Source: Hwanghaeella grinnelliae (GTDB taxonomy: Bacteria > Pseudomonadota > Alphaproteobacteria > UBA8366 > Aestuariispiraceae). Taken from it: DNA of 64,000 bases. This document shows, one piece after another, positions 28,582-36,944 of this stretch. The translations under genes were made by a program, and so were the position numbers. Every line of letters begins with the position of its first letter. The first letter of the stretch is position 1. The stretch covers positions 620,421 to 684,420 of the forward strand of contig NZ_SADE01000002.1 in the NCBI RefSeq assembly GCF_004005845.1, read 5' to 3'. Below the pieces are notes generated by a model, which had not been told where the DNA came from, ran no database searches, and saw only the letters and a program-made list of their open reading frames with translations.

Positions 28582-29732
28582 CGGCGATACTCCTCCATTA
28601 TTGTATTTATTATACTGAAAAGAACCCGCTGCGCATGGTTCATGTCATGCCGGCAACTCACATTCGCGGCAGCCGCCAATCCCATCATACGGCGTGCCTC
28701 CGGATTTCGAAGGTAGTAGGCCACCGCCTCGGCAAATGCTTTGGCGTCGCCCATTTCGGTCAGAAGTCCGGTCCTGCCGTCGATGATCATATTGGCGACG
28801 CCCGGATTACCACCGGACACGACGGGCAGGCCGGCCGCCTGCGCTTCCAGCACGCCAAGACCGAAAGCTTCGTTCAGGCTGGGCCAGACGGCAAGATCGC
28901 ACGCCGCTTGAACCCGCGCGAGGTCCTCGGCGGAGAGAGAGCCCAGAAAAGCCGTCTGCCCGAAATCCGATTTTGGAATACCAGTGAACATTGCCTCCAC
29001 CTCTTCCCGGGCGGGACCATCCCCGACGACGACCAGGGACCAGTCCGGGGTATCCACCCGGCCTAGAGCGTCGGCCAAAAGCCGGTAGGATTCCTTCTTC
29101 ACGTCCTGCCGCATCATGGCGGCCGCAAGCAACCAGGGCCTGTCCATGTCCAAGCCATGGGCCTTGGCGATCCTGGCACGCGTCTCTTCCCGGGCGGCGG
29201 CAGCGGCGGAATAGGGCGCGGTGTCGACAAAGGGGGGAAGGTCGACGGCTTGGCACCGGGTTGAAAGCAAAGGGATTACGCAATCCCGATCTGTGGGATT
29301 AAGAAAAAACGCGGCATCGGCACGCGCCAAAGCTTTCCGAACCGCCGCGTGTCCCGTCGCCCAGGGACCTTCTTCCTGTTTCGGGGCGAAGCTTGGCTCC
29401 GCGACGCAATACGGTATGGCGAACATGTCGCACAGATCCGGGCCGATCAGGTCAGGCGCCTTGTGGTAAAGGTGATAGGTGAACCACAGGTCCGGCGCGC
29501 CATGGCGTTCGTACCAGGATGCAAGATCGGACCGTTCCAAAGCGGCGCGCTCCCAGATGGCGGCTTGCGCCGCCGCATCGCCCTTGCCTTCCCAGCACCG
29601 TGTGCTCGACGCCAATGTCACCTTGTGCCCGCCTTGCGCCAGGACCTGCATCAACAGTCGCGCCATGCGCCGGTCGCCTGACGGCACGGGATGAGTGGGG
29701 GCCTTCATCGGCGCATAGAATTCTATCCACAT
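28578..29732 (-). CDS. Glycosyltransferase family 4-type protein
   Basis: A GT-B enzyme of 384 residues starting MWIEFYAPMKAPTHPVPSGD, where the PSGD pattern corresponds to the acceptor-side Gly loop. The retaining GT4 E-x7-E signature is EAFGLGVLEAQAAGLPVV, with the donor phosphate loop in SLVVVGDGPAREEVE. The stop overlaps the phosphatase start by 4 bases and its start overlaps the upstream glycosyltransferase by 10 bases. Donor and acceptor are unknown. Confidence 0.88.
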   Translation of the reverse strand: MWIEFYAPMKAPTHPVPSGDRRMARLLMQVLAQGGHKVTLASSTRCWEGKGDAAAQAAIWERAALERSDLASWYERHGAPDLWFTYHLYHKAPDLIGPDLCDMFAIPYCVAEPSFAPKQEEGPWATGHAAVRKALARADAAFFLNPTDRDCVIPLLSTRCQAVDLPPFVDTAPYSAAAAAREETRARIAKAHGLDMDRPWLLAAAMMRQDVKKESYRLLADALGRVDTPDWSLVVVGDGPAREEVEAMFTGIPKSDFGQTAFLGSLSAEDLARVQAACDLAVWPSLNEAFGLGVLEAQAAGLPVVSGGNPGVANMIIDGRTGLLTEMGDAKAFAEAVAYYLRNPEARRMMGLAAAANVSCRHDMNHAQRVLFSIINTIMEEYRR

Positions 29733-31009
29733 GCGGCCGCTTTATCGCTTTCGGACGGGTTTCGCTTGCCCGAACCTTTCGGGTCTTCCGGCAAGCCGAA
29801 CCGCTGGGCCATGCCGGTGATGCAGACAGCCGCGTCGAATGCCGTGCGCACACGGGCTTCACCCGCCGCGCCATATTGGTCGCGCAGGTCCGGATCCGCG
29901 ATCAGCTGCGCCAAGGCGGCGGTCAGCGCGGGAACATCGCCCGGCTGCACCAGTGCGCCGGTTTCGCCATCCAGGATCAATTCCGGCACAGCGGATACCG
30001 CCGTCGATAATACGGCGAGGCCCTGGCTTTGGGCTTCCATCAGAACATTAGGCAGGCCGTCGCGGTCACCGTCATCTGCGATCTTGCTTGCCAGCACGAA
30101 CAGGTCGGACTGACGCAAGCGGTTCAGCACCGTCTGTTGCGGCTGCGCACCCAGCCATTCCACACGATCGGCAATACCAATTTCTTCGGCCTGACGTTTC
30201 AGCGCCTCGCGTTCTGCGCCGCCGCCGATATGGGTCAATCGCCATTGCAGGTTTTGTGGTATTTTCGACAAGGCGGTGAGAAGGTCGGGATACCCTTTCT
30301 TGGCAACGGCCCGGCCCACTGAAATCAACCGCACGGGGTCGGATGGGTCCGAACCGTCGCGTCGGGGTCTGTCCGTTTCCGTATGGGGAAAACGGGCCAA
30401 ATCCAAGCCATGATAGTCTAAACACACCTTTTCAGGATTAGGTTCGGCCAAATCACGTAGATGGTCCGCACCGACCCCGGTGCAGGTCGAAAGCCAATCC
30501 ATTGCCGCCAGTTTTTCCCGCTTTTCCCAATCGGAAATGGTCCAGATATCCTTGGCATGGGCAGACCCGCTCCAGGGCAGACCCAGCATCATCGCCGCAT
30601 ATCGGGTGACCGAGGCCGGTGTGTGCAGGAAATGAAAATGCAGGCGGTCTATCCGGCCTTCCAATTCCGCGGCAAGGACCAGGGCCTGTCCGAAGCGGCG
30701 GATTCGGTTTGGCGTTCGGTCCCGCATCAGATCCTTGAGCCAAACCTTCCGGGCTTCCGCATAGCCTTTCCGCTTGCGGATCTTCCACCAGGCGCAGAGC
30801 ACCCGCTTGGGTTCCTGGTATAGATATTCCGGCAGATAGAGGACGGGCGCCGATATTTCCGCGTGCACCGGATGGGTATGGCGATCAGTCGGGTGGCGTA
30901 GGGATACGATATGAATGTCCAGGCCGCGACGTTCCAACGCCAGAATTTCCTGTGCGATGAACGTTTCCGATAGCCGTGGATAACCTTTAAGGACGAACGC
31001 CGTCGTCAT
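29723..31009 (-). CDS. Glycosyltransferase family 4-type protein (colanic/exopolysaccharide type)
   Basis: A 428-residue GT-B enzyme. The N-terminus VLKGYPRLSETFIAQEILAL is the pattern of WcaL/AmsK-like exopolysaccharide transferases. SVGRAVAKKGYPDLLTAL, THIGGGAEREALK, FVLASKIADDGDRDGLPNV and LMEAQSQGLAVLSTAVS (E-x7-E like) follow. A GAGG Shine-Dalgarno lies 4 bases before the ATG. It overlaps the next transferase by 10 bases. An exopolysaccharide or lipooligosaccharide role is likely from the family; linkage is unknown. Confidence 0.88.
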   Translation of the reverse strand: MTTAFVLKGYPRLSETFIAQEILALERRGLDIHIVSLRHPTDRHTHPVHAEISAPVLYLPEYLYQEPKRVLCAWWKIRKRKGYAEARKVWLKDLMRDRTPNRIRRFGQALVLAAELEGRIDRLHFHFLHTPASVTRYAAMMLGLPWSGSAHAKDIWTISDWEKREKLAAMDWLSTCTGVGADHLRDLAEPNPEKVCLDYHGLDLARFPHTETDRPRRDGSDPSDPVRLISVGRAVAKKGYPDLLTALSKIPQNLQWRLTHIGGGAEREALKRQAEEIGIADRVEWLGAQPQQTVLNRLRQSDLFVLASKIADDGDRDGLPNVLMEAQSQGLAVLSTAVSAVPELILDGETGALVQPGDVPALTAALAQLIADPDLRDQYGAAGEARVRTAFDAAVCITGMAQRFGLPEDPKGSGKRNPSESDKAAACG

Positions 31010-31093
31010 GGAACCTCATCGACCCTCGGCCGCATCCCTATTGCATGTTTTCTGACCAGCCGTCGATCCGGCATATCTCGAAAGGCCGCGCGG

Positions 31094-32311
31094 TTATTTG
31101 GAACTGGCGACGCGAACCTTGTTCCGGGGGCGCGCGGCCAGACGCGCGGCCAGGATATTCACGCTTTCCAACCCGTCCAACAAACCGGGGATGATCACTT
31201 CCGAAGGGGGGTTTTGCTGCGGCAGATGACGCAACGCCGTCGCCATGTCCTTTGGCAGTTTGGTCTCTTCCGGGTCCAGCATATTCAGCAGGCCCAATTC
31301 CTGCGCCCGTTTGGCGCGGATATATTGCTCGCGCCGAGGATAACGGCGCGGCACGATGACCGCCGGTTTGTCGAAGGACAGGATTTCACAGAAGGTGTTG
31401 TATCCACCCATCGCGACCATGCCGACCGCGTCGACGATCAATTGTTCCAAATGGGCGTCGAAGGTGATGATTTCCACATCGTCCAATTTTTCCGCGCGGC
31501 CTTTGAACGCGGCCTGGCTTTCGGTCGACATGAACGGACCAAGCACCACCAGCGCCGGATAAGGCAGCTTGCGATCGGTTTCGTATGCCTGAAGGACCCA
31601 GTCGACCAGTTCCTCTCCATCGCCGCCACCGCCGGGCGTTACCATGATATAGGGCTTGTTGATTTTCGAGGTCGCGAAGGCGGAAGTTGGAAGATCGGCC
31701 GGTTCGCTGCGCTGCAGGTAGCCGGTATAGACCATCTTGCGACGGACCGATTGCGGGATTTCCAAGCCTTCAAGCGGGTCGCAGAATTGCGGCAGGCCAT
31801 AGACCCAAAGCTCGTCGTAATATTGCGACAGGGCCGGGATGGCGCGCTTGCGCTTCCATTCCGGTTCCAGCAGGGCCGGCTCATCCATTACATCGCGCAG
31901 ACCCAGAACGCAGGGAATGCCCTTTTCGTTCAGGTCTTGCAGCGTGGATTCCACTTCGCCATGCAGCCCCAACGGTTCCTTGTCGACGATGAAAAGGTCC
32001 GGATCGAAGGTTTCGGCGGTATGGCGGATGATCGATTCCCGGATCGCCAATGTGTCCGCGATATTCATATGCAGCTTCAACGGCGTGTACTCGCCATTGC
32101 GCAGTTTGATGACGCCGGGCACACGAACGAAGTCCACACGGGTGCGGAAATCGAAACTGCCGATGATGGAAGACCCGGTCAGGATCAGGACGGATACATC
32201 CTTGGATTCTTCAACCAAGGCATGCGCAATCGCCCGCACGCGCCTCAGGTGACCAAGCCCGAAGGTGTCGTGGCTGTACATCAGCACGCGTTTATGGTGG
32301 CCCCGGCTCAT
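31094..32311 (-). CDS. MurG-like predicted glycosyltransferase (COG4671 type)
   Basis: I start at the ATG at 32311 (MSRGHHKRVLMYSHDTFG), giving 405 residues; a longer frame upstream adds over 100 residues of non-homologous sequence. The N-terminal SHDTFGLGHLRRVRAIAHAL is the acceptor Gly loop, with a Lys/Arg-rich start. The C-terminal donor side has IMVTPGGGGDGEELVDWVLQ, MVAMGGYNTFCEILSFDKPA and VIVPRRYPRREQYIRAKRA. It appears to be the first gene of the seven-gene minus-strand operon, 84 bases ahead of the next. Architecture parallels the gene at 26799, so the two may act on the same carrier. Confidence 0.85.
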   Translation of the reverse strand: MSRGHHKRVLMYSHDTFGLGHLRRVRAIAHALVEESKDVSVLILTGSSIIGSFDFRTRVDFVRVPGVIKLRNGEYTPLKLHMNIADTLAIRESIIRHTAETFDPDLFIVDKEPLGLHGEVESTLQDLNEKGIPCVLGLRDVMDEPALLEPEWKRKRAIPALSQYYDELWVYGLPQFCDPLEGLEIPQSVRRKMVYTGYLQRSEPADLPTSAFATSKINKPYIMVTPGGGGDGEELVDWVLQAYETDRKLPYPALVVLGPFMSTESQAAFKGRAEKLDDVEIITFDAHLEQLIVDAVGMVAMGGYNTFCEILSFDKPAVIVPRRYPRREQYIRAKRAQELGLLNMLDPEETKLPKDMATALRHLPQQNPPSEVIIPGLLDGLESVNILAARLAARPRNKVRVASSK

Positions 32312-32633
32312 CCTCGTGCACCTTCCTCGCGGCAGCGGTTTCTTTTCGTCCGCCAATTGCCGGTTTGCGCCCCCCCGCGAACGAATCCCGGGACAATTGA
32401 ACTCCCCGATTCGAACTATTACATGGAAAAGTCCTACCGTCACAATGGATTTCCGACTCAGCCCGGCATGTCCAAATCGCCGTGAAGACCGCTGATAGGC
32501 ATCCAAACCCGGAAATCGCGTCATTTTTTGCCGGTTCGCGATAAAGTGTGACCGTAGCGGTTGGTTTTGCGGGGCGCCCGCACACATAAAGGGGTAGGGA
32601 AATCGCCTCTGACCGCACGAACAAGGAAAAGCA
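32312..32633. other. 322-base divergent intergenic region
   Basis: This separates the glycan operon (leftward) from the methyltransferase gene (rightward). It has no convincing open frame or RNA gene. It presumably holds both promoters, but I could not pick a convincing pair of boxes in either direction. Confidence 0.55.
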
Positions 32634-33128
32634 TTGTCCCGATTGGATTCATTCATCCGCCGCGTGACTGCCCAGCGCGCCTGCTTGGACTATGCCGCCC
32701 AGTTGATTGATGGGCAGGATGGCGTGGTTTTGGAGGTCGGCCTCGGCAACGGTCGGACTTTCGATCACCTGCGTGAAATTATGCCGGATCGCGAGATTTT
32801 CGTCTTCGACCGGCAGGTGGCATCCCACCCCGACAGCACGCCGGACGAGGATCACCTTTTCCTCGGCGATCTTCCCGATACCCTGGCGAGGGCGGCGGAA
32901 GACCTGCCGCAGCCCGCCATTTTGGTGCATAGCGATATCGGCACGGGCAATGCGGAATGGGATGCCAGGATGGCGGAGATGATGGCCGATGTGTTGCCCC
33001 GGGTCCTGAAACCAGGGGCGGTTGTCGTCAGTGACCAAAAGATATCCCTGGCCGATGCGGAAGACATTTCTCTGCCCGCAGGCGTGCAAAAGGGGCGATA
33101 TTTCTTCCAGACGTATCGCGGCCGATAG
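32634..33128 (+). CDS. Small class I SAM-dependent methyltransferase
   Basis: A 164-residue Rossmann-fold methyltransferase. Motif I is VLEVGLGNGRTFDHL (about residues 32-46), motif II is EIFVFDRQVA, and VLKPGAVVVSDQKISL is the strand-5 region. The TTG start is supported by AAGGA 6 bases upstream. The short single-domain form leaves no room for a substrate domain; the target is unknown. It is divergent from the glycan operon and could modify its product, but nothing in the sequence shows this. Confidence 0.8.
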   Translation: MSRLDSFIRRVTAQRACLDYAAQLIDGQDGVVLEVGLGNGRTFDHLREIMPDREIFVFDRQVASHPDSTPDEDHLFLGDLPDTLARAAEDLPQPAILVHSDIGTGNAEWDARMAEMMADVLPRVLKPGAVVVSDQKISLADAEDISLPAGVQKGRYFFQTYRGR

Positions 33129-33200
33129 AATAATCCGAAACGTCCGGCCTTTTCCTGATTCCGCGGCCTGTGCCGCACTCGGCCCAAAGGTGGTGGACGG

Positions 33201-33992
33201 TCAGAGGTTGAAATCGACAATGACGGGCACGTGGTCGGACGGCTTTTCCCAACCGCGCGCGTCCTTGACGATATCAACGCCGGTGACCGCGCCGGCCAAT
33301 GGCGCCGTTACCCAGACATGGTCCAGGCGGCGGCCCTTATTCGCGGCCTGCCAGTCGCGGGACCGGTAGCTCCACCAGCTATACAGCTTTTCCGGTTCCG
33401 GAATTTGGGCGCGAACCGCGTCCACCCATTTCAAGCCGTTTTGAAAAGCCGTCAGTTTCTCGACCTCAATCGGCGTGTGGCTGACGACCTTAAGAAGTTG
33501 TTTGTGCGACCAGACGTCGTTTTCCAAGGGCGCGATATTCAGATCGCCGACCAGCACCATCGGCTTGGTCGCCTTTCGGTCGGACTTGAACCAATCGCGC
33601 ATTTCATCGAGGAAACGCAGTTTGTGATCGAACTTCTCGTTCACCTCCGGGTTCGGTTCGTCGCCGCCGGCGGGAATGTAGAAATTGTGCAGCTCGAACT
33701 TACCGTCGACATCGACCGCCACATGCCGGCAATCCTCCTTGCCCGCCCAATCGCGGCTGCCCGTGTCGGTAAGCGGCAGGCGGGACAGGATGGCGACGCC
33801 GTTATACCCTTTCATGCCGCGAAAGATGACATGCTCGTAGCCCAGCGCTTTGATGTCCTCCAGCGGGAATTTCGAATCCTCGACCTTGGTTTCCTGCAGG
33901 CACAGCACATCCGGCTTATGGCTCTCCGTGAACTGCGCGACAATGGGCATGCGAAGTCGGACGGAGTTGATATTCCAGGTAGCCAGACGCAT
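33201..33992 (-). CDS. xthA: Exodeoxyribonuclease III
   Basis: A Mg-dependent AP endonuclease and 3'-5' exonuclease of base-excision repair. Family residues are in order: N in LATWNINSVRLR, E in LCLQETKVEDSKFP, YNGVAILSR, RHVAVDVDGKFELHNFYIPA, the D-x-N pair in LVGDLNIAPLENDVW, RLDHVWVT, and the catalytic SDHVPVIVDF at the C-terminus. Length 263 residues, normal. The ATG is preceded by GGAAGGA. Neighbours give no further hint. Confidence 0.95.
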   Translation of the reverse strand: MRLATWNINSVRLRMPIVAQFTESHKPDVLCLQETKVEDSKFPLEDIKALGYEHVIFRGMKGYNGVAILSRLPLTDTGSRDWAGKEDCRHVAVDVDGKFELHNFYIPAGGDEPNPEVNEKFDHKLRFLDEMRDWFKSDRKATKPMVLVGDLNIAPLENDVWSHKQLLKVVSHTPIEVEKLTAFQNGLKWVDAVRAQIPEPEKLYSWWSYRSRDWQAANKGRRLDHVWVTAPLAGAVTGVDIVKDARGWEKPSDHVPVIVDFNL

Positions 33993-34067
33993 TGCGGAAA
34001 TCCTTCCAGGTAAGAAAAAGCCGGTTCAGAAAGTGAAGGGGAGACCCCGTTGACGGAACGAGGTCGT

Positions 34068-34847
34068 TCAGGCCGCCGCACCCCGCGACACGCGTTTCGC
34101 GGCATAGGCCCGGGCGGCGTCCCCAAAGGCGCCGAACATTGCCTTGCTCAACGGCCAGGTCAGGGCGACGGGGTGTTCCGGATGCCATTGAACGCTGAGC
34201 AGGAAGCCCTTGGCGGACGGCATCGAGACGGCCTCGATAATGCCGTCGGGGCTCTCCGCTTCGACAACAAGATCGGGGGCCAGGCGGTCGATGGCCTGGG
34301 AATGCAGGGAATTCACGTCCGCCTCGGTCGCGCCGCCGGCCAAATCCGCCAGCGGCCCGTCCGCACGGATCGAAATCGAATGGGCGACGTCGTATTGCCC
34401 GGAATAATCCAGATCGTTGTTCACCCGGTGATCGCGCTTGCCCGGCAGTTCCTGAACATGCTGATGCAAGGTGCCGCCCAGTGCGACATTCAGTTCCTGG
34501 TGACCCCGGCAAACGGCGAAAAGCGGCATGCCGCGTTCAATCGCCTTTTTGATCAGCGGCAGGGTGGTGCTGTCGCGGCGCGGGTCGCGCTTTACGCCTT
34601 CGCGGAAAGACGGGCCTTCGTAGTGATGCGGCTCCACATTCGACGGACTGCCAGTCAGGAACAATCCGTCCAGCCGGTCCAGCAACATGTCCAGGTCCAA
34701 CACATCGCCCAGCGGCGGAACGATCATCGGCGTCGCCTGCGCGGCATTGGCGATGGCGTTCACATATTTGTCGCCGACCTTCACGTAGAAGCGGTTGCCT
34801 TCGTCTTCGATGGCGCAGCCTGAAACACCGATCAGTGCGCTTTGCAT
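34068..34847 (-). CDS. Class I glutamine-amidotransferase-like hydrolase (gamma-glutamyl-GABA hydrolase PuuD-type)
   Basis: Peptidase C26 family, acting on gamma-glutamyl amides. The nucleophile cysteine is in FAVCRGHQELNVALGG, and the catalytic His-x-Glu is in LLSVQWHPEHP. The upstream LFLTGSPSNVEPHHY and the C-terminal segment fit PuuD-like enzymes. I start at the ATG at 34847, 5 bases after AGGTGA, giving 259 residues; a GTG at 34856 adds three residues. No putrescine-pathway genes are adjacent, so the true substrate may be another gamma-glutamyl compound. Confidence 0.85.
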   Translation of the reverse strand: MQSALIGVSGCAIEDEGNRFYVKVGDKYVNAIANAAQATPMIVPPLGDVLDLDMLLDRLDGLFLTGSPSNVEPHHYEGPSFREGVKRDPRRDSTTLPLIKKAIERGMPLFAVCRGHQELNVALGGTLHQHVQELPGKRDHRVNNDLDYSGQYDVAHSISIRADGPLADLAGGATEADVNSLHSQAIDRLAPDLVVEAESPDGIIEAVSMPSAKGFLLSVQWHPEHPVALTWPLSKAMFGAFGDAARAYAAKRVSRGAAA

Positions 34848-35072
34848 GGCGTTCACCTATATCTGATATGTCTTGTCGCCGGCGCGTCTGGCAAAACCCG
34901 TGCCGATGGCTTAGGCCAACGAGGGCAGGGTGCGATCCGGCTTCCGGAATTTGTAGCGGAAGCCGCCGAAGAGGGCACCCCGGAAATTGCGGTGTATTGT
35001 CGCCGAACGAAAAATTGAGCAGTTCGATCCGATAGTAAATCGACGGCTCAGGAAACAGGGTTTTACGATCAC

Positions 35073-35924
35073 GTGGACGCAACGATTGAAACCATCGTGC
35101 TGCTCAAGGGCGCTGTCGTCGGGGCATGGTTCCTGGTCTGGTTCGCACTGGAACGGTTCCGCCCGGCGGCTCGGGAATGGGTTCAATCGCCATCCCAATC
35201 CTCATCGGTCGGCGCGGCGGCAACGTCCGAGGATGACAAGCGAATGGGGCGGTTTAACCGTTGGTTCAGGAACGGTGCGCTCTTCGCCATCAACACGCTT
35301 TTGTCCCCGGCGATCGTTATTCCGATCAGTACCGTCATGGCGGCTTATGGCCCCGATTGGCGTCCCGATTGGGTTGGGCAGGCCTATGGCGGCTGGGCCG
35401 GTTTGGCGCTTGATATCCTGTTGCTCGACCTCTTCATCTACGTTTGGCACCGGGCCAACCACGTTCTTCCCTTCCTGTGGCGTTTTCATCAGGTTCATCA
35501 TTTCGACCGGCATCTGGATACGACGAGCGCGGTGCGGTTTCATTTCGGTGAGGTCGTTCTCTCCGCCGTGACGCGCGGGCTTTATGTGGGGCTGTTGGAT
35601 ATTCCTCTGACCTCTGTTCTGGTGTTCGAAGCGGTGGTGCTGCTCTGTTCCATATTCCATCATTCGAATGCGCGCCTGCCGGCGGGTGTGGAGCGCGCGC
35701 TCAGCATGGTCATCATCACGCCGGGCATTCATTGGGTGCATCACCATGCGGTCCGCAAGGACACGGATTCGAACTACGGCACGCTGTTCAGTTTCTGGGA
35801 CAGGGTGTTCGGGTCCCGTTCGAAAACCGCCCGCTGGGCCGAGATGCCGATCGGGCTTGAAGGCGAGACGGTCGATAAGTCGCTCGTCGGTCTGCTGCTG
35901 GCGCCGATCCAAAGGCCGCGATAG
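35073..35924 (+). CDS. Sterol desaturase / fatty-acid hydroxylase superfamily membrane protein
   Basis: An integral-membrane di-iron oxygenase of 283 residues. The histidine clusters are visible: HRANHVLPFLWRFHQVHHFDRH (shown in two parts: HRANH and FHQVHH), FHHSNAR and IHWVHHHAVRKD, with YGTLFSFWDRVFGS, the usual end signature. Several hydrophobic helices precede the boxes. The GTG start is preceded by a poor Shine-Dalgarno, so an alternative start is possible. It converges on the fatty-acid desaturase gene with a 6-base gap. The bacterial substrates of this branch include lipids and carotenoid-like or hopanoid-like molecules; the substrate is unknown here. Confidence 0.87.
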   Translation: MDATIETIVLLKGAVVGAWFLVWFALERFRPAAREWVQSPSQSSSVGAAATSEDDKRMGRFNRWFRNGALFAINTLLSPAIVIPISTVMAAYGPDWRPDWVGQAYGGWAGLALDILLLDLFIYVWHRANHVLPFLWRFHQVHHFDRHLDTTSAVRFHFGEVVLSAVTRGLYVGLLDIPLTSVLVFEAVVLLCSIFHHSNARLPAGVERALSMVIITPGIHWVHHHAVRKDTDSNYGTLFSFWDRVFGSRSKTARWAEMPIGLEGETVDKSLVGLLLAPIQRPR

Positions 35925-35930
35925 GCCGCC

Positions 35931-36836
35931 CTATCGGACGAGCCCCTTGGTGAATTCCCGATGGAAACGGAAATAGCCGTCTTCCGTCACTTTCAGATGC
36001 TCTTTGATCAAGGCGTGAAGCTGCGGAAGACGGTGAAACGGCACGCCGGGGAAGGAATGGTGTTCCGCATGATAGGGCATGTTCCAGGCCAGTTTGCGGA
36101 CAAACCAGGTCGTCCGTGTCGTCCGGCTGTTTTCCAGCATGTTCGGCGAATAGGGGCAGCCGCCATGCTCGGCAAGCAGATAAAGCCTTAGAAACGGCTG
36201 GCCGAGCAGAAGCGGCACCAGCCAAACGAAAATCAAGACGGTCGATCCGGTGGCCAGCGATGCCGCGGCGAGCAGGCCATAAAGCATCACCATGACCCGC
36301 GCCTCCCAAGCAATCTTTTTCCGTTCCGGTGTCGGAATGAAATGCCCGGCATCCCCGTCGCACGCTCGACCACAAGCATTGCGCGCCAAGGTTTTCAAAT
36401 GGCTGAACCACACGGGCAGTCCGGTGATATGGACCAAATATTGGCCAAGGGTCTGCGGTTTGGGCGATTGAAGTTCGGGGTCTTTCTCTGGATCCTGGGT
36501 GTAGCGATGGTGTTCGAAGTGGAAATGCCGGAACCAGTCGGGCGGCAGGATGATCAGGAATCCGCAAATCCAGGCGACCGCCTTGTTCAGCCACGCCGTC
36601 GCGAACACGGTGCGGTGCGATGTCTCGTGCAGCAGGGTGAAGAGGAAGACCAGCAGAATACCCTGGGGCAGCATCAGCGCGGGCCAACAGGGAACCCGTG
36701 CGGCGATCAACCCGCCGAGCAACAGGATCAATCCCCAATGTCCCGCCAAATGCAGCAATCCTTCCCGATCCGACTTCCGGGTCAGGTCGGCGCGTTGTTG
36801 CGGCGGCAACGAGCGGATAAAGGCGCGGTGATCCAT
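35931..36836 (-). CDS. Fatty-acid desaturase (membrane di-iron type)
   Basis: The three histidine boxes are complete: LHETSHRT, FHFEHHRYTQD and YHAEHHSFPGVPFH, typical of the membrane FA_desaturase family. Hydrophobic helices at about residues 32-75 and 180-215 fit the topology. Length 301 residues. AAGGAACC lies just before the ATG. The enzyme needs O2, which agrees with the FNR-type box overlapping its candidate -35 element. The desaturated lipid and its position are unknown; carotenoid-ketolase-like members share the boxes, so the substrate is inferred. Confidence 0.88.
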   Translation of the reverse strand: MDHRAFIRSLPPQQRADLTRKSDREGLLHLAGHWGLILLLGGLIAARVPCWPALMLPQGILLVFLFTLLHETSHRTVFATAWLNKAVAWICGFLIILPPDWFRHFHFEHHRYTQDPEKDPELQSPKPQTLGQYLVHITGLPVWFSHLKTLARNACGRACDGDAGHFIPTPERKKIAWEARVMVMLYGLLAAASLATGSTVLIFVWLVPLLLGQPFLRLYLLAEHGGCPYSPNMLENSRTTRTTWFVRKLAWNMPYHAEHHSFPGVPFHRLPQLHALIKEHLKVTEDGYFRFHREFTKGLVR

Positions 36837-36862
36837 AAGGTTCCTTTGGCGGGCCTGAATTC

Positions 36863-36891
36863 TTTAAACCGTTTTAGTTGATCAGGATCAA
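36863..36891 (-). promoter_or_regulatory. Candidate promoter of the fatty-acid desaturase gene
   Basis: On the minus strand TTGATC and TTTAAA (4 of 6 consensus matches each) are spaced by 17 bases, predicting a start about 20 bases before the ATG. The -35 is one half of the FNR-type palindrome. Confidence 0.45.
36878..36891. promoter_or_regulatory. FNR/FixK-type (anaerobox) operator
   Basis: TTGATCAGGATCAA is a perfect match to the TTGAT-N4-ATCAA consensus and to the extended TTGATC-N2-GATCAA palindrome. It lies between the divergent desaturase and ppk2 genes, 41 bases before the desaturase ATG and 53 before the ppk2 ATG. Overlap with the desaturase -35 predicts repression of that gene when FNR/FixK is active (low O2); the effect on ppk2 is not decided by spacing. 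Confidence 0.72.
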
Positions 36892-36944
36892 TGACGTCGT
36901 TCTAACTTTTTGTTTTGCTTTGCATATTAGTGTGGGGAAAAGCG

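Noticed and set aside
31094-32656. The long 520-codon reading of the MurG-like glycosyltransferase
   Set aside because: The first 115 residues are Cys/Arg/Pro-rich and non-homologous; the glycosyltransferase begins at 32311.
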